Position numbers and translations under genes: made by a program. Below are positions 33,823 to 43,274 of a DNA stretch of 64,000 nt, in pieces. This DNA is from Brevibacillus brevis. GTDB lineage: Bacteria > Bacillota > Bacilli > Brevibacillales > Brevibacillaceae. Under the pieces are notes generated by a model. It did no database searches. It was not told where the DNA came from and saw only the letters and a list, made by a program, of their open reading frames with translations. The stretch spans positions 4,267,501 to 4,331,500 of the forward strand of contig NZ_CP134050.1 in NCBI RefSeq assembly GCF_031583145.1. The letters are read 5' to 3'. How positions within the stretch are numbered: the stretch's first letter is position 1; the number at the start of each line of letters is the position of its first letter.

Positions 33823-34791
33823 TTATCCTTGCTGCTGCATCGCTCTCCTTGCGCCCAGCAATCGCTGGAGAAGGATGAACACAAGCAGAAGCAGCCCGAT
33901 CACAATTTTGGTCCACCAAGAGCTGAGTGTACCTTCGAAGCTAATTATAGTTTGGATAACCCCCTGGATCAACACGCCGAAGAAGGTCCCCACGACATAC
34001 CCCACCCCTCCCGTCAGAAGCGTGCCTCCGATGACGACAGCGGCAATCGTATCCAGCTCCATACCGACCGCGTGCAAGCCATACCCGGACAGCATGTAGA
34101 AAGTGAACACGACGCCGGCAAGCGCAGAGCAAAATCCGCTCAACGTATACACCTGCATTTTGGTCCGGGCGACCGGAAGCCCCATCAGCAGGGCGGATTG
34201 CTCGCTTCCCCCGATGGCGTAGATGTTGCGGCCAAACCTTGTGTAATGGGCGAGGTACACGGCTAGCGCTACCACGATCAGGGCAATGATGGCGCTGACG
34301 GATAGGAAGTTGCCGCCCCCGACCGCTACTTTGGTTTGGGCTGCACTGGTATAGAATGGATGGTCGATCGTAATCGTATCGATGCTGATGACGTAACAAA
34401 GCCCGCGCGCCAGAAACATGCCTGCCAGCGTCACGATGAACGGCTGGATCTGAAAGTAATGGATGACGGCCCCCATCCCCCAGCCAAACAGGGCACCCAA
34501 GGTCAAGACAAGAGGAATGACGACCCCGGGCGGCCACCCATGCTGCTGAACGAGGCTCGCCGAAATCATCGTCGTGAGCGCAATCATCGATCCCACCGAC
34601 AGGTCGATCCCGCCGGACACAATGACAAAGGTCATGCCCACCGCCGTGATCAGCAGAAAAGCGTTGTCGATCAGCAGGTTCAGGAGCACCTGCAAGGAGA
34701 AAAAGCCCGTATAGAGGAACGAACCCGACGCAAACATCAGGACGAAGAGGCCAAACGTCACAAGAATGGAGGTGTATTTTCGGTTACGCAT
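33823..34791 (-). CDS. Sugar ABC transporter permease (YjfF-like)
   Basis: 322 aa integral membrane protein of the ribose/galactofuranose branch of ABC importers. Motif VGMTFVIVSGGIDLSVGSMIAL and the later TRFGRNIYAIGGSEQSALLMGL (contact loop for the ATPase) are diagnostic; about eight to ten helices. Its ATG overlaps the end of the ytfT-like gene by eight bases, so translation is coupled. GGGAGG precedes it. With the ytfT-like protein it forms the membrane channel. Confidence 0.94.
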   Translation of the reverse strand: MRNRKYTSILVTFGLFVLMFASGSFLYTGFFSLQVLLNLLIDNAFLLITAVGMTFVIVSGGIDLSVGSMIALTTMISASLVQQHGWPPGVVIPLVLTLGALFGWGMGAVIHYFQIQPFIVTLAGMFLARGLCYVISIDTITIDHPFYTSAAQTKVAVGGGNFLSVSAIIALIVVALAVYLAHYTRFGRNIYAIGGSEQSALLMGLPVARTKMQVYTLSGFCSALAGVVFTFYMLSGYGLHAVGMELDTIAAVVIGGTLLTGGVGYVVGTFFGVLIQGVIQTIISFEGTLSSWWTKIVIGLLLLVFILLQRLLGARRAMQQQG

Positions 34792-35821
34792 GGGGTGATA
34801 CCTCCCTTTCCGCCGGGTATTTCCGCGTTTTCCAGCGCTGCACGATCGCATTGCGGAACGCTTCCGACTGGATCAGGCAGACCGCCAGCACGACGAACGC
34901 TTTCACGACCAGTGTGATTTCAGGGGGGACCCCGACCATGTAGATCGTGGTGGTCAGCGTCTGAATGATGAGCGCACCAACAAGTGTGCCTGCCAGGTAA
35001 AACCTTCCTCCGTTCAGCGACGTCCCTCCGATGACGACGGCGAGAATGGCATCGAGCTCATACCAGAGACCGGCGTTATTCCCGTCTGCGCTGGAGACGT
35101 TGGCACTAAGAATCAGCCCAGCGAGACCGGCACATAGGCCCCCGAAGATGTACACCGTCGCGATGACCCACCCCGCGTGCACGCCCGCAAGTCGGCTGGC
35201 TTTTGGATTGCACCCCACGGATTCGATGAACAGTCCGAGCGCTGTCTTGCGTGTCACGATCGACGCAAGGGCAAATACGACAGCCACGATAAAAATGGAA
35301 AACGGAAGGGTGAAGAGCGATCCTGCCCCGATGTACTCGTAGCTCTCGCTGGTTACCGTAATGATTTGCCCGTCCGTTATCAGCTGTGCAATCCCTCGCC
35401 CGGCCACCATCAGAATCAACGTGGCGATGATCGGTTGTATCCCTACCCCGGCTACCAGGAAGCCGTTCCAAAGACCGAGCAGCAAAGACAGGAGAAGGGA
35501 GATGGCGACCGCTGACAGCACCAGTCCCATGGCGTTCTGGTCGGCACCTTTGCTGATGGTCATGCAGCCGACAGCTCCGGCGATGGCCACGATCGAACCG
35601 ACGGACAGGTCAATGCCTTTGGTCGCGATCACCAGCGTCATCCCAATCGCCACGAGAATGAGCGGCGAGCCAAAATTCAAGATATCGATGAGACTCCCGT
35701 ACAAATGCCCTTCTTTCACCTCGATTTTGAAGAAGTCAGGCTCCACCAGGAGGTTGCATACGAGCAGCGCCGCCAGAACGGTTAACGGCCAAAACAAGTG
35801 ATGCTTGGCGATCCGATTCAT
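34784..35821 (-). CDS. Sugar ABC transporter permease (YtfT-like)
   Basis: 345 aa. Same permease family: ILVAIGMTLVIATKGIDLSV near residue 60 and the ATPase contact loop KTALGLFIESVGCNPKASRL. ATG 35821 lies five bases after the ATPase stop and begins the family N-terminus; the frame extends upstream only within the ATPase gene. Together with the YjfF-like protein it makes a heterodimeric channel. Confidence 0.94.
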   Translation of the reverse strand: MNRIAKHHLFWPLTVLAALLVCNLLVEPDFFKIEVKEGHLYGSLIDILNFGSPLILVAIGMTLVIATKGIDLSVGSIVAIAGAVGCMTISKGADQNAMGLVLSAVAISLLLSLLLGLWNGFLVAGVGIQPIIATLILMVAGRGIAQLITDGQIITVTSESYEYIGAGSLFTLPFSIFIVAVVFALASIVTRKTALGLFIESVGCNPKASRLAGVHAGWVIATVYIFGGLCAGLAGLILSANVSSADGNNAGLWYELDAILAVVIGGTSLNGGRFYLAGTLVGALIIQTLTTTIYMVGVPPEITLVVKAFVVLAVCLIQSEAFRNAIVQRWKTRKYPAEREVSPHA

Positions 35822-35826
35822 CTCTC

Positions 35827-37338
35827 TCACGCTCCCGCAATCGTCTGCATGACGGTTTGCTGATTGATTTCTGCGCCGACGATCTCTCTCACCTTGCGTC
35901 GATCGCGCAGCACCGCAATGCGGCTGCTTACCCGCACCACTTCCTCCAGCTCCGAAGAAATGAACAGGACGGACATGCCCCTCTGAGATAACGAAAGCAC
36001 GAGCTTCTGGATTTCTGCCTTGGCCCCGACATCGATCCCGCGCGTCGGTTCGTCCAGGATGAGCAGCTTCGGCTCCGTCAAGAGCCAACGGGCCAACAGC
36101 ACCTTCTGCTGGTTGCCGCCGCTGAGGTTTTTGATCAGGTGTTCCGGGTTCGGCGGATTGATGTTGAGCATGCGAATGTATTCATCCGCAATCTCTTCCT
36201 GCCGCTTGCGGGAGATCGTCCGGAACCAGCCACGCGTGGCCTGAATGGCCAGAATCATGTTTTCTCTGACAGACAGGTCCTCGATGATCCCCTCGGCTTT
36301 TCGATTTTCCGAACAAAAGGCGATCCCCCGCTCGATCGCTTGCTTCGGTGATCCGACTCCCTCGCCGGCATCCCCGATCGTAAGCTTGCCCTGATCTGCG
36401 CGGTCCGCCCCGAACAGGAGGCGCGCAACCTCTGTCCGCCCTGAACCGAGCAGCCCTGCAAGTCCGACTACCTCTCCCTTGTGAATGCGCAGGTCGAAAG
36501 GCTCGATCGCCCCTTTTCTTCCCAGACCGGATGCTTCGATCATCAGCTCATCCTTCGTCCTCCTCTGTTCAGCCGCAGATTTCGGGAGCTCCTCCAGCAG
36601 GTGAAGGTCCTTGCCGATCATTTTGGAGACGAGCTCGATTTGGGGGAGCTCTCGTGCAGGATACTCGCCGACAAATTCGCCGTTGCGAAGAATCGTGATC
36701 CGATCCGCTACAGCGTATACCTGGTCCAAAAAATGCGTCACGAACAGAATGGCCAAGCCCTCGCCCTTCAGCTTGTGCATGATGCGAAACAGCTGCTGCA
36801 CTTCGTTATGGTCCAGGCTGGAAGTCGGCTCGTCGAGGATCAGCACTTTCGCGGAAATATCGAGCGCCCTGGCGATCGCGACCAGCTGCTGGACGGCGAC
36901 AGAATACGCGGAAAGCGGCTGTGTCACATCAATTCGCAGCTGCAGGCGTTCTTGCAGGAGCCTCTCCGCTCCCTGATTCATTTCCTTCCACCGAATGCAG
37001 CCGAACTTGCGAGGCTCCCGTCCGATATAGATGTTTTCGGCGACCGATAGATTGGGGCAGAGGTTTACCTCCTGATAAACCGTACTGATCCCGACCTCCT
37101 GGGCCTCCTGCGGACTATGCACCTCGATGGGACGTCCTGCCAGCTCCACGCTGCCCTCCTCAATCGAATAGACTCCGGTCAGAACCTTGATCAGCGTCGA
37201 TTTCCCTGCACCATTCTCCCCCATCAACGCATGCACTTCTCCGGGAAACAACCGGAAGTCAACACCCGAGAGCGCTTTTACCCCTGGGAACTGTTTATGG
37301 ATTGCCTTCATTTGAAGAATGGGCTGTCGTTCATTCAC
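35827..37338 (-). CDS. Sugar ABC transporter ATP-binding protein (YtfR-like, two NBDs)
   Basis: 503 aa with two nucleotide-binding domains, as usual for the ribose/galactofuranose branch. Domain 1: Walker A GENGAGKSTLIK, signature near LSAYSVAVQQLVAIARAL, Walker B VLILDEPTSSLD. Domain 2: GLLGSGRTEVARLLFG (a divergent Walker A, normal for this family), LSGGNQQKVLLARWL and LLILDEPTRGID. GTG 37338 with AAAGGAG is the start; an in-frame GTG at 37395 lacks a site. Powers import of the sugar bound by the two lipoproteins. Confidence 0.95.
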   Translation of the reverse strand: MNERQPILQMKAIHKQFPGVKALSGVDFRLFPGEVHALMGENGAGKSTLIKVLTGVYSIEEGSVELAGRPIEVHSPQEAQEVGISTVYQEVNLCPNLSVAENIYIGREPRKFGCIRWKEMNQGAERLLQERLQLRIDVTQPLSAYSVAVQQLVAIARALDISAKVLILDEPTSSLDHNEVQQLFRIMHKLKGEGLAILFVTHFLDQVYAVADRITILRNGEFVGEYPARELPQIELVSKMIGKDLHLLEELPKSAAEQRRTKDELMIEASGLGRKGAIEPFDLRIHKGEVVGLAGLLGSGRTEVARLLFGADRADQGKLTIGDAGEGVGSPKQAIERGIAFCSENRKAEGIIEDLSVRENMILAIQATRGWFRTISRKRQEEIADEYIRMLNINPPNPEHLIKNLSGGNQQKVLLARWLLTEPKLLILDEPTRGIDVGAKAEIQKLVLSLSQRGMSVLFISSELEEVVRVSSRIAVLRDRRKVREIVGAEINQQTVMQTIAGA

Positions 37339-37379
37339 CGTATCCGCTCCTTTCTGGGATATAGATAGTGCGCCGCGTT

Positions 37380-37440
37380 CCGGGAGACAAGCCACTTGGT
37401 TCTTGCGCAGAACCGATAGCGAAGCGACTGCGTCTCCCGG
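37380..37440 (-). promoter_or_regulatory. Large intergenic hairpin between binding protein 1 and the ATPase gene
   Basis: Outer arms CCGGGAGAC (37380-37388) and GTCTCCCGG (37432-37440) and inner arms GGTTC / GAACC with a 7-base loop. No T run follows on the minus strand. Such hairpins commonly protect the upstream binding-protein message from 3' decay, giving more binding protein than transporter. Confidence 0.6.
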
Positions 37441-37452
37441 CTCGCGACCGCC

Positions 37453-38511
37453 TCAATACTGGCGTGTCGGAAGTGCTTCTTTGGCTTGCTCCGACGTAAA
37501 GGTGCCTTCCTTGGTCACAATCCGCTTGGGAATGTCTTTCTTGTCGAGGATGTTTTGAACGGCTTCCATCAATTGAGGTCCGAGCAGCGGATTGCATTCC
37601 ACGATGAAATTGATCTTGCCTTCGCTGGCTGCCTGCATCCCGTCGCGAACAGCGTCAACGGAAATAATTTTGATGTCGACCCCGGGCTTCAGACCGGCCG
37701 ACTCGATCGCCTGGATTGCGCCGAGCGCCATGTCGTCGTTGTGGGCGTAAAGGACGTCGATGTCTTTATGCGCTTTCAAAAACGCCTGCATGACCTCTTT
37801 GCCTTTCGCCCGTGTGAAATCGCCGGTTTGCGATGCGATGATCTTGAGGTTCGGATTGGAGGCAATCACTTCCTCGAAGCCCGCTTTCCGGTCAATCGCC
37901 GGTGCGGATCCCGTCGTGCCCTGGAGCTCCACGATGTTTACCGGATCTTTTGCGTCCTTGTACTGTTCAACCAGCCACTGCCCGGCTTTGCGTCCCTCCT
38001 CTACGAAATCGGAGCCCAGGAACGTCACGTAGAGAGAAGGATCCTTGGAATCCACGGCGCGGTCTGTGAGCACTACCGGAATCCCCGCATCTTTCGCTTC
38101 CTTGAGAACAGTGTCCCAGCCCGACTCGACGACCGGCGAGAATGCGATCACATCCACTTTTTGCTGAATGAACGAACGGATGGCTTTGATCTGGTTCTCC
38201 TGCTTCTGCTGCGCGTCGGAAAATTTCAAGTCGATGCTCGCCGCTGCTGCAGACTCCTGGATGGATTTGGTGTTCGCTGTCCGCCATCCGCTCTCCGCCC
38301 CCACCTGGGAGAAGCCCAGCGTGATTTTCTTTTCTGCGGAGGCCGGCTGGCTCGGTGCCTGGGCCTGACTTTGCCCGGATGCCGCAGCAGGGGGCTGGCT
38401 TCCTCCAGCCTGCGTCGTTCCGCTCCCCGCATTTGAGCCACACGCCGCGGTAACCGTCATAGCGGCCGTCATCGCGAGCAGGACTCCCCATTTCCGAAGT
38501 CGTTTCACCAT
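37453..38511 (-). CDS. Sugar ABC transporter substrate-binding lipoprotein 1 (YtfQ-like)
   Basis: 352 aa, first gene of the operon. Leader with lipobox TAAC, then a low-complexity Gly/Gln/Ala/Ser/Pro spacer (to about residue 60) and a type I periplasmic-binding-protein fold: [64 protein letters not shown] precedes ATG 38511; ATG 38538 is an upstream alternative. Ligand inferred to be arabinose or an arabinofuranose-type sugar from araDAB in the same operon. Confidence 0.94.
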   Translation of the reverse strand: MVKRLRKWGVLLAMTAAMTVTAACGSNAGSGTTQAGGSQPPAAASGQSQAQAPSQPASAEKKITLGFSQVGAESGWRTANTKSIQESAAAASIDLKFSDAQQKQENQIKAIRSFIQQKVDVIAFSPVVESGWDTVLKEAKDAGIPVVLTDRAVDSKDPSLYVTFLGSDFVEEGRKAGQWLVEQYKDAKDPVNIVELQGTTGSAPAIDRKAGFEEVIASNPNLKIIASQTGDFTRAKGKEVMQAFLKAHKDIDVLYAHNDDMALGAIQAIESAGLKPGVDIKIISVDAVRDGMQAASEGKINFIVECNPLLGPQLMEAVQNILDKKDIPKRIVTKEGTFTSEQAKEALPTRQY

Positions 38512-38560
38512 CAGTTTGACTCCCCTTCCTTTTTTCATGGATTGATTGGCTTTCGCTCAT

Positions 38561-38575
38561 TATAAAGCGCTTACA
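38561..38575 (-). promoter_or_regulatory. Catabolite-responsive element (cre) for CcpA
   Basis: Minus-strand TGTAAGCGCTTTATA closely matches the cre consensus TGWAANCGNTNWCA, with the central AAGCGCTT intact. It overlaps TATAAT (38564-38559), the likely -10 box of the arabinose operon, 50 bases before the first gene. CcpA bound here would block transcription in the presence of preferred sugars. Confidence 0.7.
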
Positions 38576-38788
38576 TTCCACGGGGATATGGAGCCTCCGG
38601 GTGAGTTGGTTGAATTTTTTGTCTATTTGTCGTGACCCTCTTTCAATTCGTGGATTTTTTTGTGCAAGTGGTGGGTTATTTTGCGATGGCTCTCTTTTTT
38701 GGCCTTACATTCAAATTTTTTGCTACAATTTTGTTATAGTGGAAGAAAAGTCCTAATTTCTCATCCGGCGAGGGAAAGGTAGCTCACA

Positions 38789-40627
38789 ATGAAGATGATC
38801 CATTGGGTATCCTCCAGCTTGCGGGCCAGACTGCTGACCATGTTTATCATCCTGACCTCGGTTCCCCTGATAACCGTCGGGCTCGTTTCCTATCAAAAGT
38901 CGTTCAACACGATTTCCGGCCACAGCAAGGCAGCTACGATCCTTGTCGCAGACCAGCTTGCCCACAGCATTGACGTTCTTTTTGAGGACACCGGGAAGCT
39001 CCTGGAGGTAGGAAAGAGCCCGGAAGCGATGCGCTTTCTTTTCTCTCAGAGCGAGCCTTACGAGGATGCCAAAGAGATTGTCCGAACATTCGATCTTTAT
39101 CGCCAAACCTACAAAAACGACAGCGTGCTGAACATATCGATGATCAATCTGTACGGGAAAGGCATCAGCGAACGCAAAGGCGTCTTCCACGTCGCCTACA
39201 ATCCTCTGCGGAATCGCCATTTCCTCTATCTGATGAACCACCCGGACGAGATCGTCATCGTTCCCCCGGCAAACGCGACCGAATGGGACCGCCTGGATGG
39301 GTTCACGTATCCCGGACAGGGGATCATCTCCATCATCGCTCCCGTGAAGCAACCGATCACCCATGAGGTAGTAGGCTTTACCATGATTGACCTGGAGGAT
39401 TCCATCGTCGAGCAGTTTTGCAACAATGTGACCATCGGCAAGACGGGATTTTTTTACGTGGTGGACAAAGACGGCTCCCCGATCTTTGCCCCTTCTGCGC
39501 AAAAGGAAACAGCCCGGACCATCACGGCACTCGGCCTGTCCGCCTCTCTGAGCGAAGCGCGCGGCAGCTTTGTGCACTCCCCTTCCGGCAAACCGAGCTT
39601 TGTCGTCTTCACCACTTCAAAGGAGACCGGCTGGAAAATCGTCGGCACGGCTCCTCTGCAGGAAATCGTCGAGGACGCCCACGAGATCCGCCAGTTGATC
39701 ATCATCAGCGTCGCGCTCAGCATCGTGTTTGCCATCGGGCTTCATTTCGTCATCACGACCAGGCTGATCCGTCCCGTTCAGCTCTTAAAAACCAAGATGA
39801 GGCAAGCCGCTGCGGGCCACCTCGATGCCAAGGTCACCCCCACCGGCACCGATGAGATCGCTGACCTCGGCGACAGCTTCAACATCATGCTGGAAAAAAT
39901 CAAGGCGCTTTTGGAGCAAAGCATACGGGAACAAGAGCAAGTCCAGAAAGCGGAGCTGCGGACCCTTCAGGCCCAAATCAATCCGCACTTTCTCTACAAC
40001 ACGCTCGACTCGATCATCTGGATGGCGGAAGCCGGCAAGAACGACCAGGTCATTCAACTGGTCAAGGCGCTCTCCCAGTTTTTCCGCATCAGCCTGAACA
40101 AGGGAAGAGACTGGATCACATTGAAAACGGAGCTGGAGCACGTCCAAAGCTATCTGGTCATCCAGCAAATGCGCTATCGCGATATCCTCGAGTACCAAAT
40201 CGACGTGGATCCTCTGCTGGGCGCTTATCCAATCCTCAAGATGACTCTCCAGCCTTTGGTCGAAAACGCGCTCTACCACGGAATCAAAAACAAGCGCGGC
40301 AAAGGGGTGATCCGGATCACAGGCGATGCGGAAAACGGTCGGGACATTACGCTCTTCGTCGAGGACAACGGGATTGGCATGAGCGAGGAGCGCTTGGCCG
40401 ACGTGCGAAAGCAGCTGGAAAAACCGCTGCATGCAAACGAAGCTGAAAATGAGCCGGCCTCGGGATTTGGCTTGTTGAACGTTCACCGGCGCTTGCGGCT
40501 GTATTTCGGAAACGGATACGGCCTGGAGGTGGACAGCGTGAGACTGGAAGGCACCCGCATCACGGTGCGAATTCCGATGAGAGAAAGGGGGCATGGCAGG
40601 GATGAAGAAAGTGATGCTGGTCGATGA
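38789..40627 (+). CDS. Sensor histidine kinase, YesM family
   Basis: 612 aa. Membrane helices at about 15-35 and 303-323 enclose a ~270-residue extracellular Cache-type sensor; then HAMP (to about 375), the His_kinase box LQAQINPHFLYNTLDSI (phospho-His H400) and HATPase with LVENALYHGI and DNGIGMSEERL. Divergent from the sugar importer and followed at once by its response regulator and a sugar-binding lipoprotein, so it probably senses arabinose or an arabinan fragment, perhaps through that lipoprotein. This resembles AraS of Geobacillus stearothermophilus. GCGAGGG lies upstream of the ATG. Confidence 0.92.
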   Translation: MKMIHWVSSSLRARLLTMFIILTSVPLITVGLVSYQKSFNTISGHSKAATILVADQLAHSIDVLFEDTGKLLEVGKSPEAMRFLFSQSEPYEDAKEIVRTFDLYRQTYKNDSVLNISMINLYGKGISERKGVFHVAYNPLRNRHFLYLMNHPDEIVIVPPANATEWDRLDGFTYPGQGIISIIAPVKQPITHEVVGFTMIDLEDSIVEQFCNNVTIGKTGFFYVVDKDGSPIFAPSAQKETARTITALGLSASLSEARGSFVHSPSGKPSFVVFTTSKETGWKIVGTAPLQEIVEDAHEIRQLIIISVALSIVFAIGLHFVITTRLIRPVQLLKTKMRQAAAGHLDAKVTPTGTDEIADLGDSFNIMLEKIKALLEQSIREQEQVQKAELRTLQAQINPHFLYNTLDSIIWMAEAGKNDQVIQLVKALSQFFRISLNKGRDWITLKTELEHVQSYLVIQQMRYRDILEYQIDVDPLLGAYPILKMTLQPLVENALYHGIKNKRGKGVIRITGDAENGRDITLFVEDNGIGMSEERLADVRKQLEKPLHANEAENEPASGFGLLNVHRRLRLYFGNGYGLEVDSVRLEGTRITVRIPMRERGHGRDEESDAGR

Positions 40628-42182
40628 TGAGATTCTCATCCGGGAAAACATTCGGGATTGCGTGAATTGGGAACAGGAAGGATTCCTTTATTGCGGAGAC
40701 GCTCCAGACGGCGAAGTCGCCTTGCCATTGATCGAGGAATGGATGCCGGATATTTTGATTACGGACATCAAGATGCCCTTCATGGATGGTCTGGAGCTCT
40801 CCAGCATCGTCCGCAAGCGCATGCCGGACGTAAAAATCATCATACTGAGCGGCCATGACGAATTCAGCTTTGCCCGCAGCGCGCTCCGCATCGGAGTCGA
40901 GGAATATTGCCTGAAGCCTGTCAGTGCAGCGGATTTGATCGAGATTTTGCGCGCGACGAGCCTAAAAATCGATCGGGAGCGGCGGGAAAAACAAAGGCAC
41001 GCCTACACTCGCGAAAAGCTGCTCAGCGATCTATGCGGCGGCTTGATCTCCACCGCCGATGCCATTACCTATGCTTCCGGCTTTTCCATGCAGCTCATCG
41101 CCCGCTTTTACGCCGTGGTGATCCGGGATTTGCGGTACCCTGACACAGCATCAGACCCTGCCCGTACCGCAATGGCGGAAGCGATGCTCGATGAAATCAT
41201 GGGGGAGCATTTTTCGTTTCAGAGAAGCCGAATGGAGAAAGTGTATCTGTTGAAGGGGGAGACCGTGGAGTCCCTGCGCACTCGGCTCGCCGCCTTGCAA
41301 ACAGAAGGCTTCGCTGCGTTGGAAGCGGCGTTTTCCAGTCCCCCTGGCATCGGTGTCGGCAGCATCCAGGATCGGCTGCAAAACATTCACACGTCTTTTC
41401 TGGAAGCGGAACAAGACAAAAACCTCCGCAGGATTTCTTTCCGGGATGTAGAGGCCGTCGGGAAGTCGGCAAATGGAAACGTGGTCTTGGAACGAGCCAA
41501 GTTTTTACAGTTTCTGAAAATCGGAAGCCCCCAGAAGACGGCAGACTTCCTCACCCAATTTTCAGCGGGCCTGCGGTGCCTGGATTGGCAATCTTCCTTG
41601 TACGGGTATTACCTCCTGAACGATTTGACCCTCGAAACGGTCTATCTGGCGAAGCAAACCTTCAAGCTGCCAGACAGGACGGAGGGAATTCTGGAGCCGT
41701 TGCGGGAGAAAATCAAGCAGGTTCGTAGCGAAGAGCAATGTCACCGGTATTTGCTTGAGCTGATGGAGCGTTTTTGGCAGTGGCGATCAGAGGCAACGGG
41801 GAAATACGGGGATTTGATCCGCAAAGTAAAAGGGTACATAGAGGAGCACTACGCGAACGACCAGCTTTCGCTGCAGGATGCAGCCGAGCATGCGGCCGTG
41901 AGCCCGAGCCATCTCAGCAAGATATTCAGTCAAGAGACCGGACAGACCTTTATCGAATTTCTGACTCGGACCCGTATCGAGAAGGCGATGGAACTCCTGC
42001 AGAATACACGTGCGAAGACTTATGAAATCGCTTTCTCGGTCGGTTACCACGACCCTCATTACTTTTCCGGCCTGTTCAAAAAAACGACGGGGATGACCCC
42101 GAAAGAGTTCAGACGGCTGGGCGTATCGTACTTCAGGCAGACAGGAGGGACTTCCCGTGAGAGCCAAGGCCCCTTTGCCTAA
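40602..42182 (+). CDS. Response regulator with AraC-type DNA-binding domain (YesN family)
   Basis: 526 aa. Receiver domain residues 1-120: VMLVDDEILIRENI (acidic pair), DILITDIKMPFMDG (phospho-Asp near 54), IILSGHDEF and the Lys in CLKPV. A ~300-residue middle region follows, then an AraC HTH from about 430 (LSLQDAAEHAAVSPSHLSKI and YEIAFSVGYHDPHYFSGLFK). It overlaps the kinase gene; ATG 40602 is preferred over 40593, whose spacing to GGGGG is too short. Expected to activate the divergent arabinose operon when phosphorylated. Confidence 0.92.
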   Translation: MKKVMLVDDEILIRENIRDCVNWEQEGFLYCGDAPDGEVALPLIEEWMPDILITDIKMPFMDGLELSSIVRKRMPDVKIIILSGHDEFSFARSALRIGVEEYCLKPVSAADLIEILRATSLKIDRERREKQRHAYTREKLLSDLCGGLISTADAITYASGFSMQLIARFYAVVIRDLRYPDTASDPARTAMAEAMLDEIMGEHFSFQRSRMEKVYLLKGETVESLRTRLAALQTEGFAALEAAFSSPPGIGVGSIQDRLQNIHTSFLEAEQDKNLRRISFRDVEAVGKSANGNVVLERAKFLQFLKIGSPQKTADFLTQFSAGLRCLDWQSSLYGYYLLNDLTLETVYLAKQTFKLPDRTEGILEPLREKIKQVRSEEQCHRYLLELMERFWQWRSEATGKYGDLIRKVKGYIEEHYANDQLSLQDAAEHAAVSPSHLSKIFSQETGQTFIEFLTRTRIEKAMELLQNTRAKTYEIAFSVGYHDPHYFSGLFKKTTGMTPKEFRRLGVSYFRQTGGTSRESQGPFA

Positions 42183-43206
42183 AATCGTCCTTGCCCTCCT
42201 CCTGTTGCTTGCACTGGGGAGCGGATGCCTCCCGCAGTCGGATGTTTCCCCTTCCCTTCCTCCTACTCCCGCCATCTCCGCGCCGGCCGTTCCATCCGAT
42301 GGCAAGCCGCTGACTCTGGGGATCATTTATCCGATCTCCCATCCCTTCTATGAAAGGATTACGGAGGACGCGGAAAAAGCTGCCCTCGCCAGGCAGGTCC
42401 GACTGCTTGTCAAAGCCCCGGACGAAGCCAGCCTGGAACAACAAATCCGGATGATGGAGACGATGATCCGGCAAAAGGTGGACGGAATCGCCATCGATCC
42501 GATCGATGAACATGTACTCGCACCGATCATCAACAAAGCAGTCCAAAACGGCATTCCCGTGATCTGCTTCGAGGCGGATTCTCCGGAGAGCATGCGAACG
42601 GCGTTTATCGGCACCGACAACGAGAAAGCAGGGGCAATCATGGGCCAATCCATCGACCGGCTGCTTGGGGGAAGGGGAATGGTTCTCGTCGAATCAGGAA
42701 TGAGCGGCAGCCGCAGCTTGAACCAGCGTTTGGAAGGAATGCTCCGCTATTTGCACGATCATACGGAGGTGCAAGTGCTGGATGTCCGCTACCATGAAGG
42801 CCATACAGGACGAGCGCTTACGGAGCTCGAGGAGATGATCGAGCAGCATCCCCATTTCGATGCGTTTGTCGCGCTGGACTTTGTATCCAGCTCTACTTCC
42901 ATCCTGGTCTGGAAGGCGAAGGGGTTGACCCGGTACTCGATTGCGTTCGGGATGACGCCCGAGATCAAGGAGGCCATGATCAACGGGCAAATCACGGCTG
43001 TCATCTCCCAAAAGGAGGAGGAATGGGGAAAGAAAATCGTCGAAAGCCTGATCCAGGCAACATCGGGAAAAAGCTTACCTCCTTTTATCGATACCGGCGT
43101 CGTCGAAGTCGCCAACGATCACGCGGACAGCCTTGCGAAAGGAACCGGGAAACATTCCCGCCAGGAGCAGAGCCCGCTCCCCGATGCAATCCCGTTTTTT
43201 CATTAA
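42157..43206 (+). CDS. Sugar-binding lipoprotein of the three-component sensor (AraP/RbsB-like)
   Basis: 349 aa. GTG start with GGAGGG, overlapping the regulator gene by 26 bases. Leader with lipobox GSGC, Pro-rich spacer, then a type I binding fold (LGIIYPISHPFYERITEDAE, VDGIAIDPIDEHV, FIGTDNEKAG). It is more distant from the two importer proteins than they are from each other. With kinase and regulator it forms a unit like AraPST of Geobacillus, in which the lipoprotein presents the sugar to the kinase. No permease is encoded beside it on this strand. Confidence 0.88.
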   Translation: MRAKAPLPKIVLALLLLLALGSGCLPQSDVSPSLPPTPAISAPAVPSDGKPLTLGIIYPISHPFYERITEDAEKAALARQVRLLVKAPDEASLEQQIRMMETMIRQKVDGIAIDPIDEHVLAPIINKAVQNGIPVICFEADSPESMRTAFIGTDNEKAGAIMGQSIDRLLGGRGMVLVESGMSGSRSLNQRLEGMLRYLHDHTEVQVLDVRYHEGHTGRALTELEEMIEQHPHFDAFVALDFVSSSTSILVWKAKGLTRYSIAFGMTPEIKEAMINGQITAVISQKEEEWGKKIVESLIQATSGKSLPPFIDTGVVEVANDHADSLAKGTGKHSRQEQSPLPDAIPFFH

Positions 43207-43244
43207 AACAAGCAGCCACTCTCAATATTTTCGCTGTTTTTGCC

Positions 43245-43274
43245 GAAAAAAGAAAAAGAGCCACTTCTGGCTCT
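43245..43274 (-). terminator. Intrinsic terminator of the GGDEF gene
   Basis: Minus strand AGAGCCA-GAAG-TGGCTCT followed by T5CT6. The first arm overlaps the stop codon of the gene (43273-43275). Confidence 0.8.
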
